Origin: Ferruginibacter paludis
Lineage (GTDB): Bacteria > Bacteroidota > Bacteroidia > Chitinophagales > Chitinophagaceae
NCBI RefSeq assembly: GCF_030409685.1
Contig: NZ_JAUFQJ010000007.1
Location: 62,001-126,000, forward strand
Length of the DNA: 64,000 bases
Reading direction: 5' to 3'
Shown here: in pieces, positions 17,106 through 26,700 of the stretch
How the letters are laid out: each line of letters opens with the position of its first letter
How positions within the stretch are numbered: the stretch's first letter is position 1
Program-made: the position numbers and the translations under genes
Notes under the pieces: generated by a model
What the model saw: the letters and a program-made list of their open reading frames with translations, nothing else
Told to the model about the DNA's origin: nothing
Database searches by the model: none

Positions 17106-19544
17106 TTAATTCAGTTTTACCCTTTGCTGCTCATCAGTTGGCGACGAACTTGCTGGTTTAGATCTTAGGGAAGCTCCAAACCTGTACACAAATGCAATAT
17201 TAAATACCCTGGTGTCCCTGCTGATTTTTAGTGTTGATTGCACGTCCTGAAAATTCTGAATTTCTTTGGGATTTTGGGTATAAAAAATATCCCTCACATT
17301 AAACTTGATGCTTGCTTTATTATTTAATAGTTGTTTTGAAATGCCTGCTGATAATTGTCCGGCTGGTAACACAATGGCTTGACCTTCATCCCGGTTACGG
17401 CTTGTATAGTTGCCGGATAACTCCGCAGACCAGCCTTTTGCAAAGCTGAACTGGTTGTTTAGATTCAATGAAAGTGTAAGTTGTTTTGCATTAAAAGGAT
17501 AGCCATTAATTTCCCCAATGTATTTGTTTTGATAAAGGTTTGCAAAAAGCGTAGCACTGTACCATTTGCTAACCGGGATAGTGGCACTCTCTGTAACACC
17601 ATAATTATATCTTGTACCAATATTACCAACACTCCTGATAATTACAGAATCTTTGTGAACAAGCGTTTCATTAATCATATCATGCACAACACTGTAATTA
17701 ACGGTAGTCGTCAAAAGATTTTTATAGGAATGGCTCAACTCAATATTGGTGCTGAACTGCGGCTGTAAAAAAGGATTGCCCGTTGAGTAAGTGTATTTAT
17801 CAATAAAGCCGATAAAGGGATTCAATTCCTGGTAAGCAGGTCTGTCTATCCGGCGCCCAATAGACACTGCAAACTGGTTATTGTCATTCATTTCATAGCT
17901 TATAAAAGCTGTTGGGAAAAGGCTGGTGTAACTGCGGGTGAAACTCGAATCTGATTTTTGTGAAAGGGAAGATTGCAAGCCTTTATAGTTAGTGTTTTCA
18001 AGCCTTAGGCCAGCCTGCACTATCCATTTATCCATTTTTTTATTAAGGTTAAGGTATGCTGCATTTATATTTTCTGAATAGTTAAATGCGTTGCTGAATA
18101 CACTATCAGTAAGCCAATAGTTGTTTGATAAATTAAAAAAGTCGGAAACGTTATTTGTTTTCACAAGACTTGATTTAATGCCTGCTTCGAGTTTAACACC
18201 AATATTCAAAGGCTGAGCATAATCAAGGCGACCTGAATAAATGTCAATTGTTAAAGGAAGTAGATTCTTTAAATAATTTGAGGTCTGTAATATTTGATTT
18301 GGAGCATAATTTAGACCCGTAATATTTTGATTGCCTGAAAAATCATAATGGAGATAATCAAAATTGGCTGTTAAATCTTTTTTGCTGCTATCAAACGAAG
18401 AATGAAAGTTGATATTAATAGTCCCGTTCTTCCATGTATTGTCAACTGTTCTGGTAGTTTTTTCGATAGAATTAATATTCTCATTGCCGTCTTTAAGGTA
18501 ACTCGTCGTAAACCCATCCTGCTTTTGAGGGGCTATAAATCCGGTAGTTGCAATCCCAACAGTTGTTTGCTTATTGATAAAATAATCTAACCCTAGTTTC
18601 AGGTTATTGTTCTGGCTCTGATTTATTCTGTTAGCTTGCTGGTCAAGTTCAGAAATCTTTGTTCCGGTAGTTCCCAAAAAATTTCTTTGAATATCAAAAT
18701 CCATAAAGCCTTTATTGATGCTATAGCCATAATTCAAAAAACTATTTATCTTACTGGTTCTATAGTTAAGCGCAATACTGTTATTGGATTTTGTATAAAC
18801 ACCCTGGCCGTAACTAAGGGTAACACTACCGTTAAATCCTTGTGTTAGACTTTTCTTTGTTTTAATATTAATTACGCCGGCATTACCGGCAGCATCATAT
18901 TTTGCTGATGGGTTTGTCATTATTTCAATCTGGCTTAATTGGTTTGAATTCATATTTCCCAAAAGGTTTGCCAGTTCAGCGCTGCTGAGATAGGAAGGTT
19001 TGCCATCAATCATTACCATTACTGACGACTTACCTTTTAAGCTGATGTTACCATCTTTATCAACAGTTACACCGGGTGATTTTTCAAGTACTTCCAAAGC
19101 GGTTGACCCAACATTGGTGACAGAAGCATCCACATTTACTATCATGCGGTCAATTTTTTGTTCAATAAGTTGTTTCTTGCCGGTAATAACTACGGCGGCA
19201 AGCTTTTTTGGTAGTTCCTGTAAAATCAACGTTCCAAGTCTTACCGTTGAATTATTTTCTGAAATCATAAATGCAGGTGAATTGGTTTTTGCAAAACTTA
19301 CTGTAGTTATCGTAATAAAGTAGCTTCCGAAAGGAATTCCAGTAAACGAAAACTTTCCCTCCTTATCTGAAACAGCAATTTTTATTATCGAAGAATCCTT
19401 AGACTTCAGTAGAGATGCGGTTGCGGATTCAACAGGTATATTCTTTGTATCCAAAGTACTGCCGGAGACAGAGGTTTCATTTGTTTGCCCTATACTTTTA
19501 ATAGCAAGGATAAATGTTATAAAAATTATTGGTAACTTTTTCAT
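17106..19544 (-). CDS. TonB-dependent-receptor-like outer-membrane beta-barrel protein
   Basis: 812 residues from the ATG at 19544, which begins a signal peptide (MKKLPIIFITFILAIKSIG); the frame is open further upstream but lacks any signal. Domains: a carboxypeptidase-regulatory-like beta-sandwich (about 22-110), a plug-like domain (about 120-230; ALEVLEKSPGVTVDKDG, VMVMIDGKPSYLS, IEIMTNPSAKYDAAGNAGVI) and a C-terminal outer-membrane barrel (OMP_b-brl_3 type) ending in a short disordered tail. It is the first gene of a minus-strand operon with a PepSY-like membrane protein and a LytS/LytTR pair, so expression is probably controlled by that pair. Substrate unknown; iron or copper chelates and peptides are possible. 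The operon lies between repeat copies A and B. Confidence 0.85.
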   Translation of the reverse strand: MKKLPIIFITFILAIKSIGQTNETSVSGSTLDTKNIPVESATASLLKSKDSSIIKIAVSDKEGKFSFTGIPFGSYFITITTVSFAKTNSPAFMISENNSTVRLGTLILQELPKKLAAVVITGKKQLIEQKIDRMIVNVDASVTNVGSTALEVLEKSPGVTVDKDGNISLKGKSSVMVMIDGKPSYLSSAELANLLGNMNSNQLSQIEIMTNPSAKYDAAGNAGVINIKTKKSLTQGFNGSVTLSYGQGVYTKSNNSIALNYRTSKINSFLNYGYSINKGFMDFDIQRNFLGTTGTKISELDQQANRINQSQNNNLKLGLDYFINKQTTVGIATTGFIAPQKQDGFTTSYLKDGNENINSIEKTTRTVDNTWKNGTININFHSSFDSSKKDLTANFDYLHYDFSGNQNITGLNYAPNQILQTSNYLKNLLPLTIDIYSGRLDYAQPLNIGVKLEAGIKSSLVKTNNVSDFFNLSNNYWLTDSVFSNAFNYSENINAAYLNLNKKMDKWIVQAGLRLENTNYKGLQSSLSQKSDSSFTRSYTSLFPTAFISYEMNDNNQFAVSIGRRIDRPAYQELNPFIGFIDKYTYSTGNPFLQPQFSTNIELSHSYKNLLTTTVNYSVVHDMINETLVHKDSVIIRSVGNIGTRYNYGVTESATIPVSKWYSATLFANLYQNKYIGEINGYPFNAKQLTLSLNLNNQFSFAKGWSAELSGNYTSRNRDEGQAIVLPAGQLSAGISKQLLNNKASIKFNVRDIFYTQNPKEIQNFQDVQSTLKISRDTRVFNIAFVYRFGASLRSKPASSSPTDEQQRVKLN

Positions 19545-20018
19545 GTTGTAGTTTTTACAACACAAACTTATTCGGAAGAGTCCGGCAAATTTTGCAAATG
19601 ATGTAAACCATGAAAAGTTTGCGGTGAACCCTAAAAGTTTCCATCCTTCAGTATTTAGCCCACGCATCAAGTCATGCACATTTGCCATGCACCGAGAAGC
19701 CATACTTGTAAAAGAGCTTGCCTTACCAAAAAAGGCGCAAGAGTGCATCAGCCGAAAAAAATGATAACAGGAGCAAGAATGAGGCAGTGGTTTTGCAGGT
19801 TAGATTTCGTGTGACAGCACGTTATTAATATTTTGTAACGTTACAGCATTGGGGGGGCAGTAGCAAGAAACTATGTGGCACGCCCCCCCGCGCCAGATGG
19901 GTTTTTTCATATTCCACAGGATTGCGCTTACTTGAATGTCGGGTACAGGCAATTTACTATTTGTTAATCCAATGCAATCAAAAACCTACCTGACTTGTCA
20001 AGTAATAAAATCATTTGT
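19545..20018 (+). other. Intergenic stretch with repeat B and the barrel operon promoter region
   Basis: No gene seen. It holds the upstream region of the minus-strand barrel operon (19545-19731), repeat copy B with a G7C/GC7 inverted repeat, and the leader of the lipoprotein gene. The open frame running into 19748 on the minus strand has no coding features. Confidence 0.6.
19732..19907 (+). repeat. Interspersed ~175-bp repeat, copy B (with GC hairpin)
   Basis: Second direct copy of the repeat at 14486 and 20466 (AAGGCGCAAGAGTGCATCAG start, GAGGCAGTGGTTTTGCAG, CGCCAGATGG end). ACGTTA (19819-19824) and TAACGT (19836-19841) form a short hairpin, matching the position of the ACGTTAC/GTAACGT hairpin in copy C. 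Unique to this copy, GGGGGGGC (19851-19858) and GCCCCCCC (19882-19889) form an 8-bp GC stem with a 23-nt loop. Not near a plus-strand gene end; about 190 bp upstream of the barrel operon start. Confidence 0.75.
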
Positions 20019-20426
20019 ATGGAAAAAATTATCCTATGTGTTTTGCTTGTTAGTTTTTATTCCTGTAAAAAAGATAACGGAGTAGGGGCACTAAAAAGAG
20101 ACGTTGCCGGAACCTGGGAGTTTGAAAAGTTTGTAGGTTATCCGTTTAATCAGCCAGCGCTGCCTTCAGGAAATGGACAGATTGTGGTACTTGGAGAAGA
20201 TGGACTTTATGAAAGAAAGCAACACGACACCATAGTTTTTCATGGCAACTATTTACTTCGAACAAAAAAAGATTGCTATCAAAGAAGTACTGATATTATT
20301 TTCTCAACTGATGAAAATTCATCGGGAACATATCAATATATTGAAATCACTGATGGAAGATTGTTGTTAAGTACACCCAATTGCTACCAGGATGGTGGTA
20401 GTGCATATTATCGGCGCATTCAGTAG
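20019..20426 (+). CDS. Small lipoprotein of unknown function
   Basis: 135 residues starting at the ATG at 20019 (a TTG at 19995 is in frame but unneeded). It has a lipoprotein signal peptide with lipobox FYSC (Cys16), followed by a KKDNG spacer. The mature part looks like a small lipocalin-like or META-type beta barrel (VAGTWEFEKFVG at about 28-40; repeated short strands; YIEITDGRLLLS), as in the many Bacteroidota lipoproteins with a GTW opening. Anchored in the outer membrane. Its stop is followed 40 bp later by repeat copy C. Function unknown. Confidence 0.7.
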   Translation: MEKIILCVLLVSFYSCKKDNGVGALKRDVAGTWEFEKFVGYPFNQPALPSGNGQIVVLGEDGLYERKQHDTIVFHGNYLLRTKKDCYQRSTDIIFSTDENSSGTYQYIEITDGRLLLSTPNCYQDGGSAYYRRIQ

Positions 20427-20465
20427 TTTGCTTTGCCTTAAGTCCTCAAAAGTCTTTGTCATCGA

Positions 20466-20643
20466 TAGGCACAGAAGAGTATCAGCCTGACGAAATGATA
20501 GTAGAGGCAGGAATAAGGCAGTGGTTTTGCAGTGCGTGTTTACTGTGTCAGCACGTTACTTATATTTGCTAATGTAACGTTGCCGAATGGAAGGTTAGTA
20601 ACAAGAAGGGAAGGAGAGTTCATCTACGTCAGATGGAAAAAGA
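20466..20643 (+). repeat. Interspersed ~175-bp repeat, copy C
   Basis: Third direct copy. It aligns to copy A along nearly its full length: TAGGCACAGAAGAGTATCAG, GACGAAATGATAGTAGAGG, GGCAGTGGTTTTGCAGTGCG, TGTCAGCACGTTAC, GTTGCCGAATGGAAG and CAGATGGAAAAA. ACGTTAC (20553-20559) and GTAACGT (20574-20580) make a perfect 7-bp hairpin stem. It lies 40 bp after the lipoprotein stop and 15 bp before the Cdd1-like gene. Confidence 0.8.
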
Positions 20644-20658
20644 TATTCAAAAAGGTAA

Positions 20659-20952
<294 letters not shown>

Positions 20953-20965
20953 GTTTCCTCCAAAA

Positions 20966-21322
20966 TTATTTAACCCCACTCTTTTTCCGAAACCGCAAAA
21001 ACGAAACAACATTCGCCAGCTCCTTTTCTGTTATACGGGTTTCGGGTATTTTTTCGGAATGCTCCGGAAAAATTCTGATCTCATAATCCATCAGTTGCGG
21101 CAAGGAAAAATCGGGGATTGTTTCTTTTCCGTCAACCAGTTTGTTGTGGCATTTGGCGCAGGTTATTTTGTAAATAGCCTGGCCATTGTGAAACTGTTTA
21201 TCAAACGCTTTTTTGGCAGAGTCTGTATTCGCTTCGTCGGGAAAATCATAGGGCAATTTTTTTTGCGCCGTACTGGCTTTGCCAACCAACAATAGAACAA
21301 CAACGAACAATACTATTTTCAT
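20966..21322 (-). CDS. Small periplasmic c-type cytochrome
   Basis: 118 residues from the ATG at 21322 (a GTG at 21346 lies upstream, overlapping the end of the next gene). It has signal peptide MKIVLFVVVLLLVGKASTAQ and one haem c site CAKCH within about residues 50-60, followed by a DFSLPQLMDYEIRI segment and a C-terminal helix (ELANVVSFLRFRKKS). Methionine ligand candidates are few; M in QLMDY is one. It follows the di-haem peroxidase gene by 10 bp on the same strand, so it is probably its electron donor or partner in the periplasm. Confidence 0.8.
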   Translation of the reverse strand: MKIVLFVVVLLLVGKASTAQKKLPYDFPDEANTDSAKKAFDKQFHNGQAIYKITCAKCHNKLVDGKETIPDFSLPQLMDYEIRIFPEHSEKIPETRITEKELANVVSFLRFRKKSGVK

Positions 21323-21332
21323 CTTTTCTTTT

Positions 21333-23258
21333 TTAATAAATACCACCTACTTTCCTGGTGTTTACTTTAGTGATGGTGGATGACGGCAATGTAACCGGCG
21401 GCTTTTCAAAAACAATATTTTCATTCAGCGTCTGCATAAATTCTATGAGGCATTTTTTTTCCGGCGGTGTTAAGTGCAATGAATCTGCCGATAAAGTTTG
21501 GTTGGGGACGGTCAGACCTTTACCTGTTCCGCCACCGGCATCATAAAAATCAATTACCTGCTCCATTGTTTTAAAAATGCCGTTGTGCATGTACGGCGCT
21601 GTGTGCTGCATATTTCTCAGCGAGCCGGTGCGAAATGCATGCAGGGTTTCAACCGCGGGGTTCACCTCATACCTTCCTTTATCTTCACTTAGTTTGTGGT
21701 AGCCCGTATCCTGCGGCACACCCAATACTTCAAACTCAATGCCAACATACGGAGGCTTCACCCCATTAAACTGTGGTACAAAGTGACAGGTGGCGCACTG
21801 GGCCTTGCTCATAAAAAGATTAAACCCTTTTTTTGCATCTGCGGCAAGGGGTGTAACGTTGTTGATGGCATCATCGAAAGGAGCTGAATAGCTGCTGAAT
21901 TTGCCGTAGTACAATGTGATGGCGGAAGTGATGTGATCAATGGTAATTTCTGTTTCGCCCGGCGTTTCGGCCAGCAGTTTTTTAAATACCTTTTTATAAT
22001 CAGGGCAGCTCAGCACTTTTTTAAGGATGTCTTTTTCGGTACCGCCCATCTCGATTGGGTTGGTCATTACCGCTTTGGTCTGGTCCTGCAATGAAATGTG
22101 TTTTCCATCCAGCATCATCAGGTGATTGTACACTACATTGATCAGTGAAGGGGTGTTTCTTTTTAAAACGTCCCTTCCGTTAAACTGTATGGCAGTGGCT
22201 GCTACAGAGTCAGTAAAATAGCCATTGGGTTGGTGACAGGAAGCACAACTGCGCTGGTTATTGCCGGATAAAATGGGATCGTAAAAAAGCAGTTTCCCAA
22301 CCTTTTCAATTTCGGCCAGTACAGTAGTATCATCTACTCTTAAAAAAATACCTTTTGCATTCTGGCCATTGTAGATTGCTTTTGAAAAAATGGAATTGAC
22401 CGTCTTATTAAGGGTGTAATCCACAAAACTTTTGCTCACCACTTTGTATGCTCTTATCATTTGCTGGTTAAGCCGGAAGAGGGGATTGATATAATTTTTT
22501 ATAAACAGGTAGTGGTCAAATGCGCTGTATTGATCCGGTTGTTTGTTAACAAATTCAATGGCGTCTGTGTACAGCGCCAGGTATTCACGGGTCAATGGTG
22601 TTGCTGCAAAGCCTTCATTGAAAGCATCATAAATTTCCGTCACGTCTTTCAGCATATCACGCAGTTCGGGAATGATCCTGCTGGTGTCGGGACATTCGAA
22701 GCCGGTTGTGTAGATAGCTGCCAGGTTAAGCAGGTAAAGCCGGTTGTTGAGAAAGAATGGTGAGCAGGTACCGAGGTTACGGGTGACTGAATCTGTCTGG
22801 TAAGTAGCGGTTGCGTCCACTGCTTTCTGGACAAGTTGTTGCAGACTATCCTTCTCAATATGATCTTCCTGCAGGTACAAGGCAGCGAGCGTAAGACCTG
22901 CCCCTTCTTTACGGTAAGGCTTTTCAAATTTTTCAAATACTTCCGTTTCCCACTCTACCGGCAGGGGGCCGTTGATTTGTTTATACCGGGAAGGGTCCAG
23001 GTAACGCATCCAGAAATCCATCTGCTTCATACTCCGCCTGGTTGCGTCAAGCCTGGACGTGATGCTTTTTACATCAGCTGGCTGCTGCAGATCGCTGGCC
23101 TGAATCAATGCTACCAGCGCACTGGCTTGTTCCCTGAACTTGTCAAGTTTATTGAAATAGCAGCGGGAATAAGCCGTTGGGGAATTGCCTTTTTTAAACC
23201 CGGAAGCGACCAGTATGATGATGGTAATTAAGAGCAAAGAGGCCGATACCTGCTTCAT
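21333..23258 (-). CDS. Di-haem cytochrome c peroxidase with N-terminal helical (imelysin-like) domain
   Basis: 641 residues from the ATG at 23258 (signal peptide KQVSASLLLITIIILVASGF); a TTG at 23306 is upstream in frame. The first ~310 residues are helical and unlike standard peroxidases. The same domain in the paralogue at 54053 has a GLQVIE motif at the position of the imelysin GxHxxE. The C-terminal ~330 residues are a MauG/CcpA-type di-haem domain with haem sites CASCH (338-342) and CATCH (488-492) and a TAPYMHNGIFKT motif. It probably reduces peroxide or oxidises a partner protein in the periplasm. It is divergent from the PhoX giant at 23703 and sits next to a small cytochrome. Confidence 0.85.
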   Translation of the reverse strand: MKQVSASLLLITIIILVASGFKKGNSPTAYSRCYFNKLDKFREQASALVALIQASDLQQPADVKSITSRLDATRRSMKQMDFWMRYLDPSRYKQINGPLPVEWETEVFEKFEKPYRKEGAGLTLAALYLQEDHIEKDSLQQLVQKAVDATATYQTDSVTRNLGTCSPFFLNNRLYLLNLAAIYTTGFECPDTSRIIPELRDMLKDVTEIYDAFNEGFAATPLTREYLALYTDAIEFVNKQPDQYSAFDHYLFIKNYINPLFRLNQQMIRAYKVVSKSFVDYTLNKTVNSIFSKAIYNGQNAKGIFLRVDDTTVLAEIEKVGKLLFYDPILSGNNQRSCASCHQPNGYFTDSVAATAIQFNGRDVLKRNTPSLINVVYNHLMMLDGKHISLQDQTKAVMTNPIEMGGTEKDILKKVLSCPDYKKVFKKLLAETPGETEITIDHITSAITLYYGKFSSYSAPFDDAINNVTPLAADAKKGFNLFMSKAQCATCHFVPQFNGVKPPYVGIEFEVLGVPQDTGYHKLSEDKGRYEVNPAVETLHAFRTGSLRNMQHTAPYMHNGIFKTMEQVIDFYDAGGGTGKGLTVPNQTLSADSLHLTPPEKKCLIEFMQTLNENIVFEKPPVTLPSSTITKVNTRKVGGIY

Positions 23259-23702
23259 AAATAAATTCAATAAGATAATGGTCAAAAATAGCCAGGGGAA
23301 AATCAAACAGAAGCCTCCTCGTATTACTTTATTGTTAAGGTCTCATACCAGCTGAATATTGTACCAGCTTTATCTTTTCTGGTACTGCGGCCTTTTATTA
23401 AACATTAAAGGAGATGTTTTTTGACGAACTATTGAGCGGTTTATTTTTTAACCGCGTTAACAATTTGTTGACTTTTCGGTAACAGTATTATCACTATTTG
23501 TTAACCCGCGCAGGGCAATTTTAACTCTATCTTGCCTTCGCTCTTTTGGCACAAATCATCGCTCATTTTTAAACCAAAAAAAATTATGAACAGACATTAA
23601 CCTTCCGCCTTAACGGCCATTATTGTCCTCTCCGCCAACGTGTAAAACCATCCATCCAGACATACATTATTCATTCAATTCACAAAAATCAAAACAACGT
23701 TT
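23259..23702 (+). other. Divergent control region between peroxidase and PhoX giant
   Basis: No gene in these 444 bp. They hold the 11-bp-phased repeat array at 23457-23506, a TATCTTG -7-like element at 23528-23534 and a long A/C-rich leader before the ATG at 23703. The same array could also act on the divergent peroxidase gene. Confidence 0.6.
23457..23506 (+). promoter_or_regulatory. Candidate Pho-box array: five hexamers at exact 11-bp spacing
   Basis: TTAACA (23457), TTGACT (23468), GTAACA (23479), ATCACT (23490) and TTAACC (23501) are each offset by 11 bp. Every unit has T at position 2, A at position 4 and C at position 5. The last unit lies 21 bp before TATCTTG (23528), where a -33-type contact would fall. 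PhoB/PhoP-class regulators bind 11-bp direct repeats: TGTCA-based in E. coli, CTTAACCT-like in cyanobacteria. The downstream gene encodes tandem PhoX domains. Repeat seen directly; PhoB binding is inferred. Confidence 0.65.
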
Positions 23703-26700
23703 ATGAAGCAAAGTTTCTTTGTTTTAAAAAAAGGTCCGGCCTATACCCGGGTCTTGCTGTTGCTCTTCGGGTTTTTTGTTGCTGCACTTGGGGTGCGGGC
23801 GCAAAACCCTTTCGGAGCCGGTAACCTGGTTGTCGTAAATGTGTCCAGCACCAATACGGCAAGCTTACAGGAATACACTACTGCCGGAGCAGCAGTTCAG
23901 ACAATTTCCCTTCCGTCTACCGGAACGGCGGCCCTTACGATGAGCTATACAGCTACCTCGGAAGGCGCATTGTCCCGTTCTCAAAACGGACAATACCTTG
24001 CTTTTGCAGGTTACAGAACAGGCACCAACAGCAGTGCTACAGACAGGGTAATTGCCCGTGTAGCAAATGACGGTATTGTAAACACTTCTTCCGTTATTCC
24101 CAACACGGAAGGTTACACAAGTAACAATATCCGCGGCGCTGTTTTCAGCGACGATGGCAGCCGTTACTGGGCTTCAGGCACTGGTACCGGCGGTGGTACC
24201 CGTTCCAATATTTACGGATCTGTTACTGGTAGTGTTCAGGTGAGCGCTTCAGTAGCCAACACACGCACAGTACAAATTTTTAATAACCAATTGTACATCA
24301 GTGCTGCATCAGGTGCATTTCAGGCAGTAAGTGCCGTAGGCACAGGATTACCTGCTACTTTGGGTAACACAACTACTATTTTACCAGGCTTTCCGACTAC
24401 TAGCTTAAGTTCTTATGCCTTTGCAATCAATGCGGCAAACAACATTATATATATTGCAGATGACAGAAGCATTGCTACCGGTGGTGGAATTCAAAAATGG
24501 ACCAATAACGGCACTACATGGTCATTTGCTTATTCATTGGGTACAGGTACCGGTTCTACCGTTGGCGCACGCGGCCTGGCCGTTGATTTTTCAGGAACAC
24601 AACCTGTAATATACGCCGTGACAGCGGAGGCTACGCTCGACAGAATTATCAGTATTACAGATAATGGTGTTGCTTCTACGGCAACAACATTGGCTACCTC
24701 AGCGGCCAACAATATTTTCCGTGGACTGGCTTTTGCACCAACATCCAACTGTGCACTTAGCCTTGCAGCAACAGGCAACAATCCTGCCTGTTCCGGACAA
24801 TCGGCAACTATCAGTTTTAGCGCCACCGGTGCTACCGGTATTGCCAGCTTTACCGTAAATGGTGTTGCAGCAACTTCTCCTTATACTGCATCCACTTCTG
24901 GCACTTATACAGTAAGTGTAGCTGCAGGCGGATGTACGGATACAAAAATGGTAACCATTGCAATTCCTTCAGCAATGACTGTCGTTGCAACAGCCCCGGC
25001 GCTTACATGCCCCGGCAGTACAACATTTGTTACTGTGAATACCACGGGTGGTAAAGCTCCCTATACAGTTACAGGAAGTCCTTTAACCGTTGGAGCCGGA
25101 ACCTATAATTATACCGTAACGGATTCACTTGGTTGTATAACTACAGCAAGCATCACCGTTGCACCAGGCTCCGATGCAATCCTTCCTTCTATTACTGCAC
25201 CAGCAGCGTTAACCATCAGCACCGATGCGGCCTGTACAGCAGCCGGTATTAACTTAGGTACACCGGTAACCGCAGACAACTGCGCAGTAGCCAGCGTAAC
25301 CAACAATGCCCCTGCAGCTTTCCCGCTGGGCGCAACAACGGTAACCTGGACGGTAACCGATAGCAGCGGCAACAGTGCTACTGCTACACAGGTTGTAACC
25401 GTACAGGATACACTTAAGCCTGCTATTGCTTTCCAAAGCAGCAATATTCTTGCAGGCATCACCGGCCCGTCTACCACACAAACACCGTACCTGACAGCCT
25501 TGAAAAAAGGTGTTCAGTTTAAATCATTCTTATCAGTGAATGATGCGGTAGGTGGTTATAAAATGGCAGGTATACCAGATGGTCTGGGTGCTTTTGACAA
25601 TGGCAACGGAACATTTACTTTACTGGTAAACCATGAAATTGGTAACACCCTGGGCATAACAAGAGCGCATGGTTCAAAAGGTTCTTTTGTATCCAAATGG
25701 ATTGTAAACAAAGCAGACCTTTCAGTGGTAAGGGGCAGTGATTTAATGCAGAATGTAAACCTGTATGATACCACTACCAAAACCTACACAACTTACAACG
25801 CAGGCAATCCATCCACCAAAGCAGTGTTTGGCCGTTTTTGTTCAGCCGATCTTCCTGCATTATCTGCTTTCTATAACACAGCAAGTGGACTGGGAACAAC
25901 CGAACGCATCTTCATGAATGGCGAAGAAACCAATGATGAGAGCCGCCAGATGGCGCACATTGTAACCGGCGCTAATGCAGGTACATCGTGGGAATTGCCG
26001 GCCTTCGGAAAAGCAGCCTGGGAAAACTCAGTAGCCAACCCTGCAACAGGAAACAAAACTGTTGTGGCGGAATTTAATGATGGCACAGACGGTCAGGTGT
26101 ATGTGTACGTAGGTACCAAAACCAATACCGGAACGGAAATAGAAAAAGCAGGATTAACCAATGGTAAACCTTATGGCGTTAAAGTAACAGGCTTCCCTGC
26201 AGAACGCACAAGCAGCACTGTTATCAACCTTCCACCAGCACCGGGTACTCATTTTGACCTGGTAGATTTAGGCGATGTAAAAAACATCACCGGTGTAAGC
26301 TTTAATACCATCAGCAACGCAGCAGCGGTAACCAAATTCTCCCGTCCTGAAGATGGGGCATGGGATCCATCGCATCCTGCTGATTTATATTTTAATACTA
26401 CCGATCAGTTAGACCAGGTAAATGAAGGCATCGGAACACAAGTTGGCCGCAGCCGCATCTGGCGTTTACGTTTTACAGACATTAACCAACCATTATTGGG
26501 TGGAACCGTTGAAGCCGTTATTGACGGGACAGAAGGTGCCTTAATGCTCGACAATATGACCATCGATAACCATGGGCATATTTTAGCACAGGAAGATGTA
26601 GGAAATGCAGACCACAACGGAAAAATCTGGCAATATAATATTGCTACGGATTCTTTCTTTATCATCGCTTCTCACGACACTGCCCGTTTTGGTGATGTGA

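Noticed and set aside
19545..19748. Upstream extension of the barrel gene to 19748
   Set aside because: The ATG at 19544 begins a normal signal peptide; the extension has no coding features and covers intergenic DNA next to repeat B.
14486..20643. Reading the three repeats as a CRISPR array
   Set aside because: Copies are ~175 bp, separated by kilobases and genes, with no short spacers.
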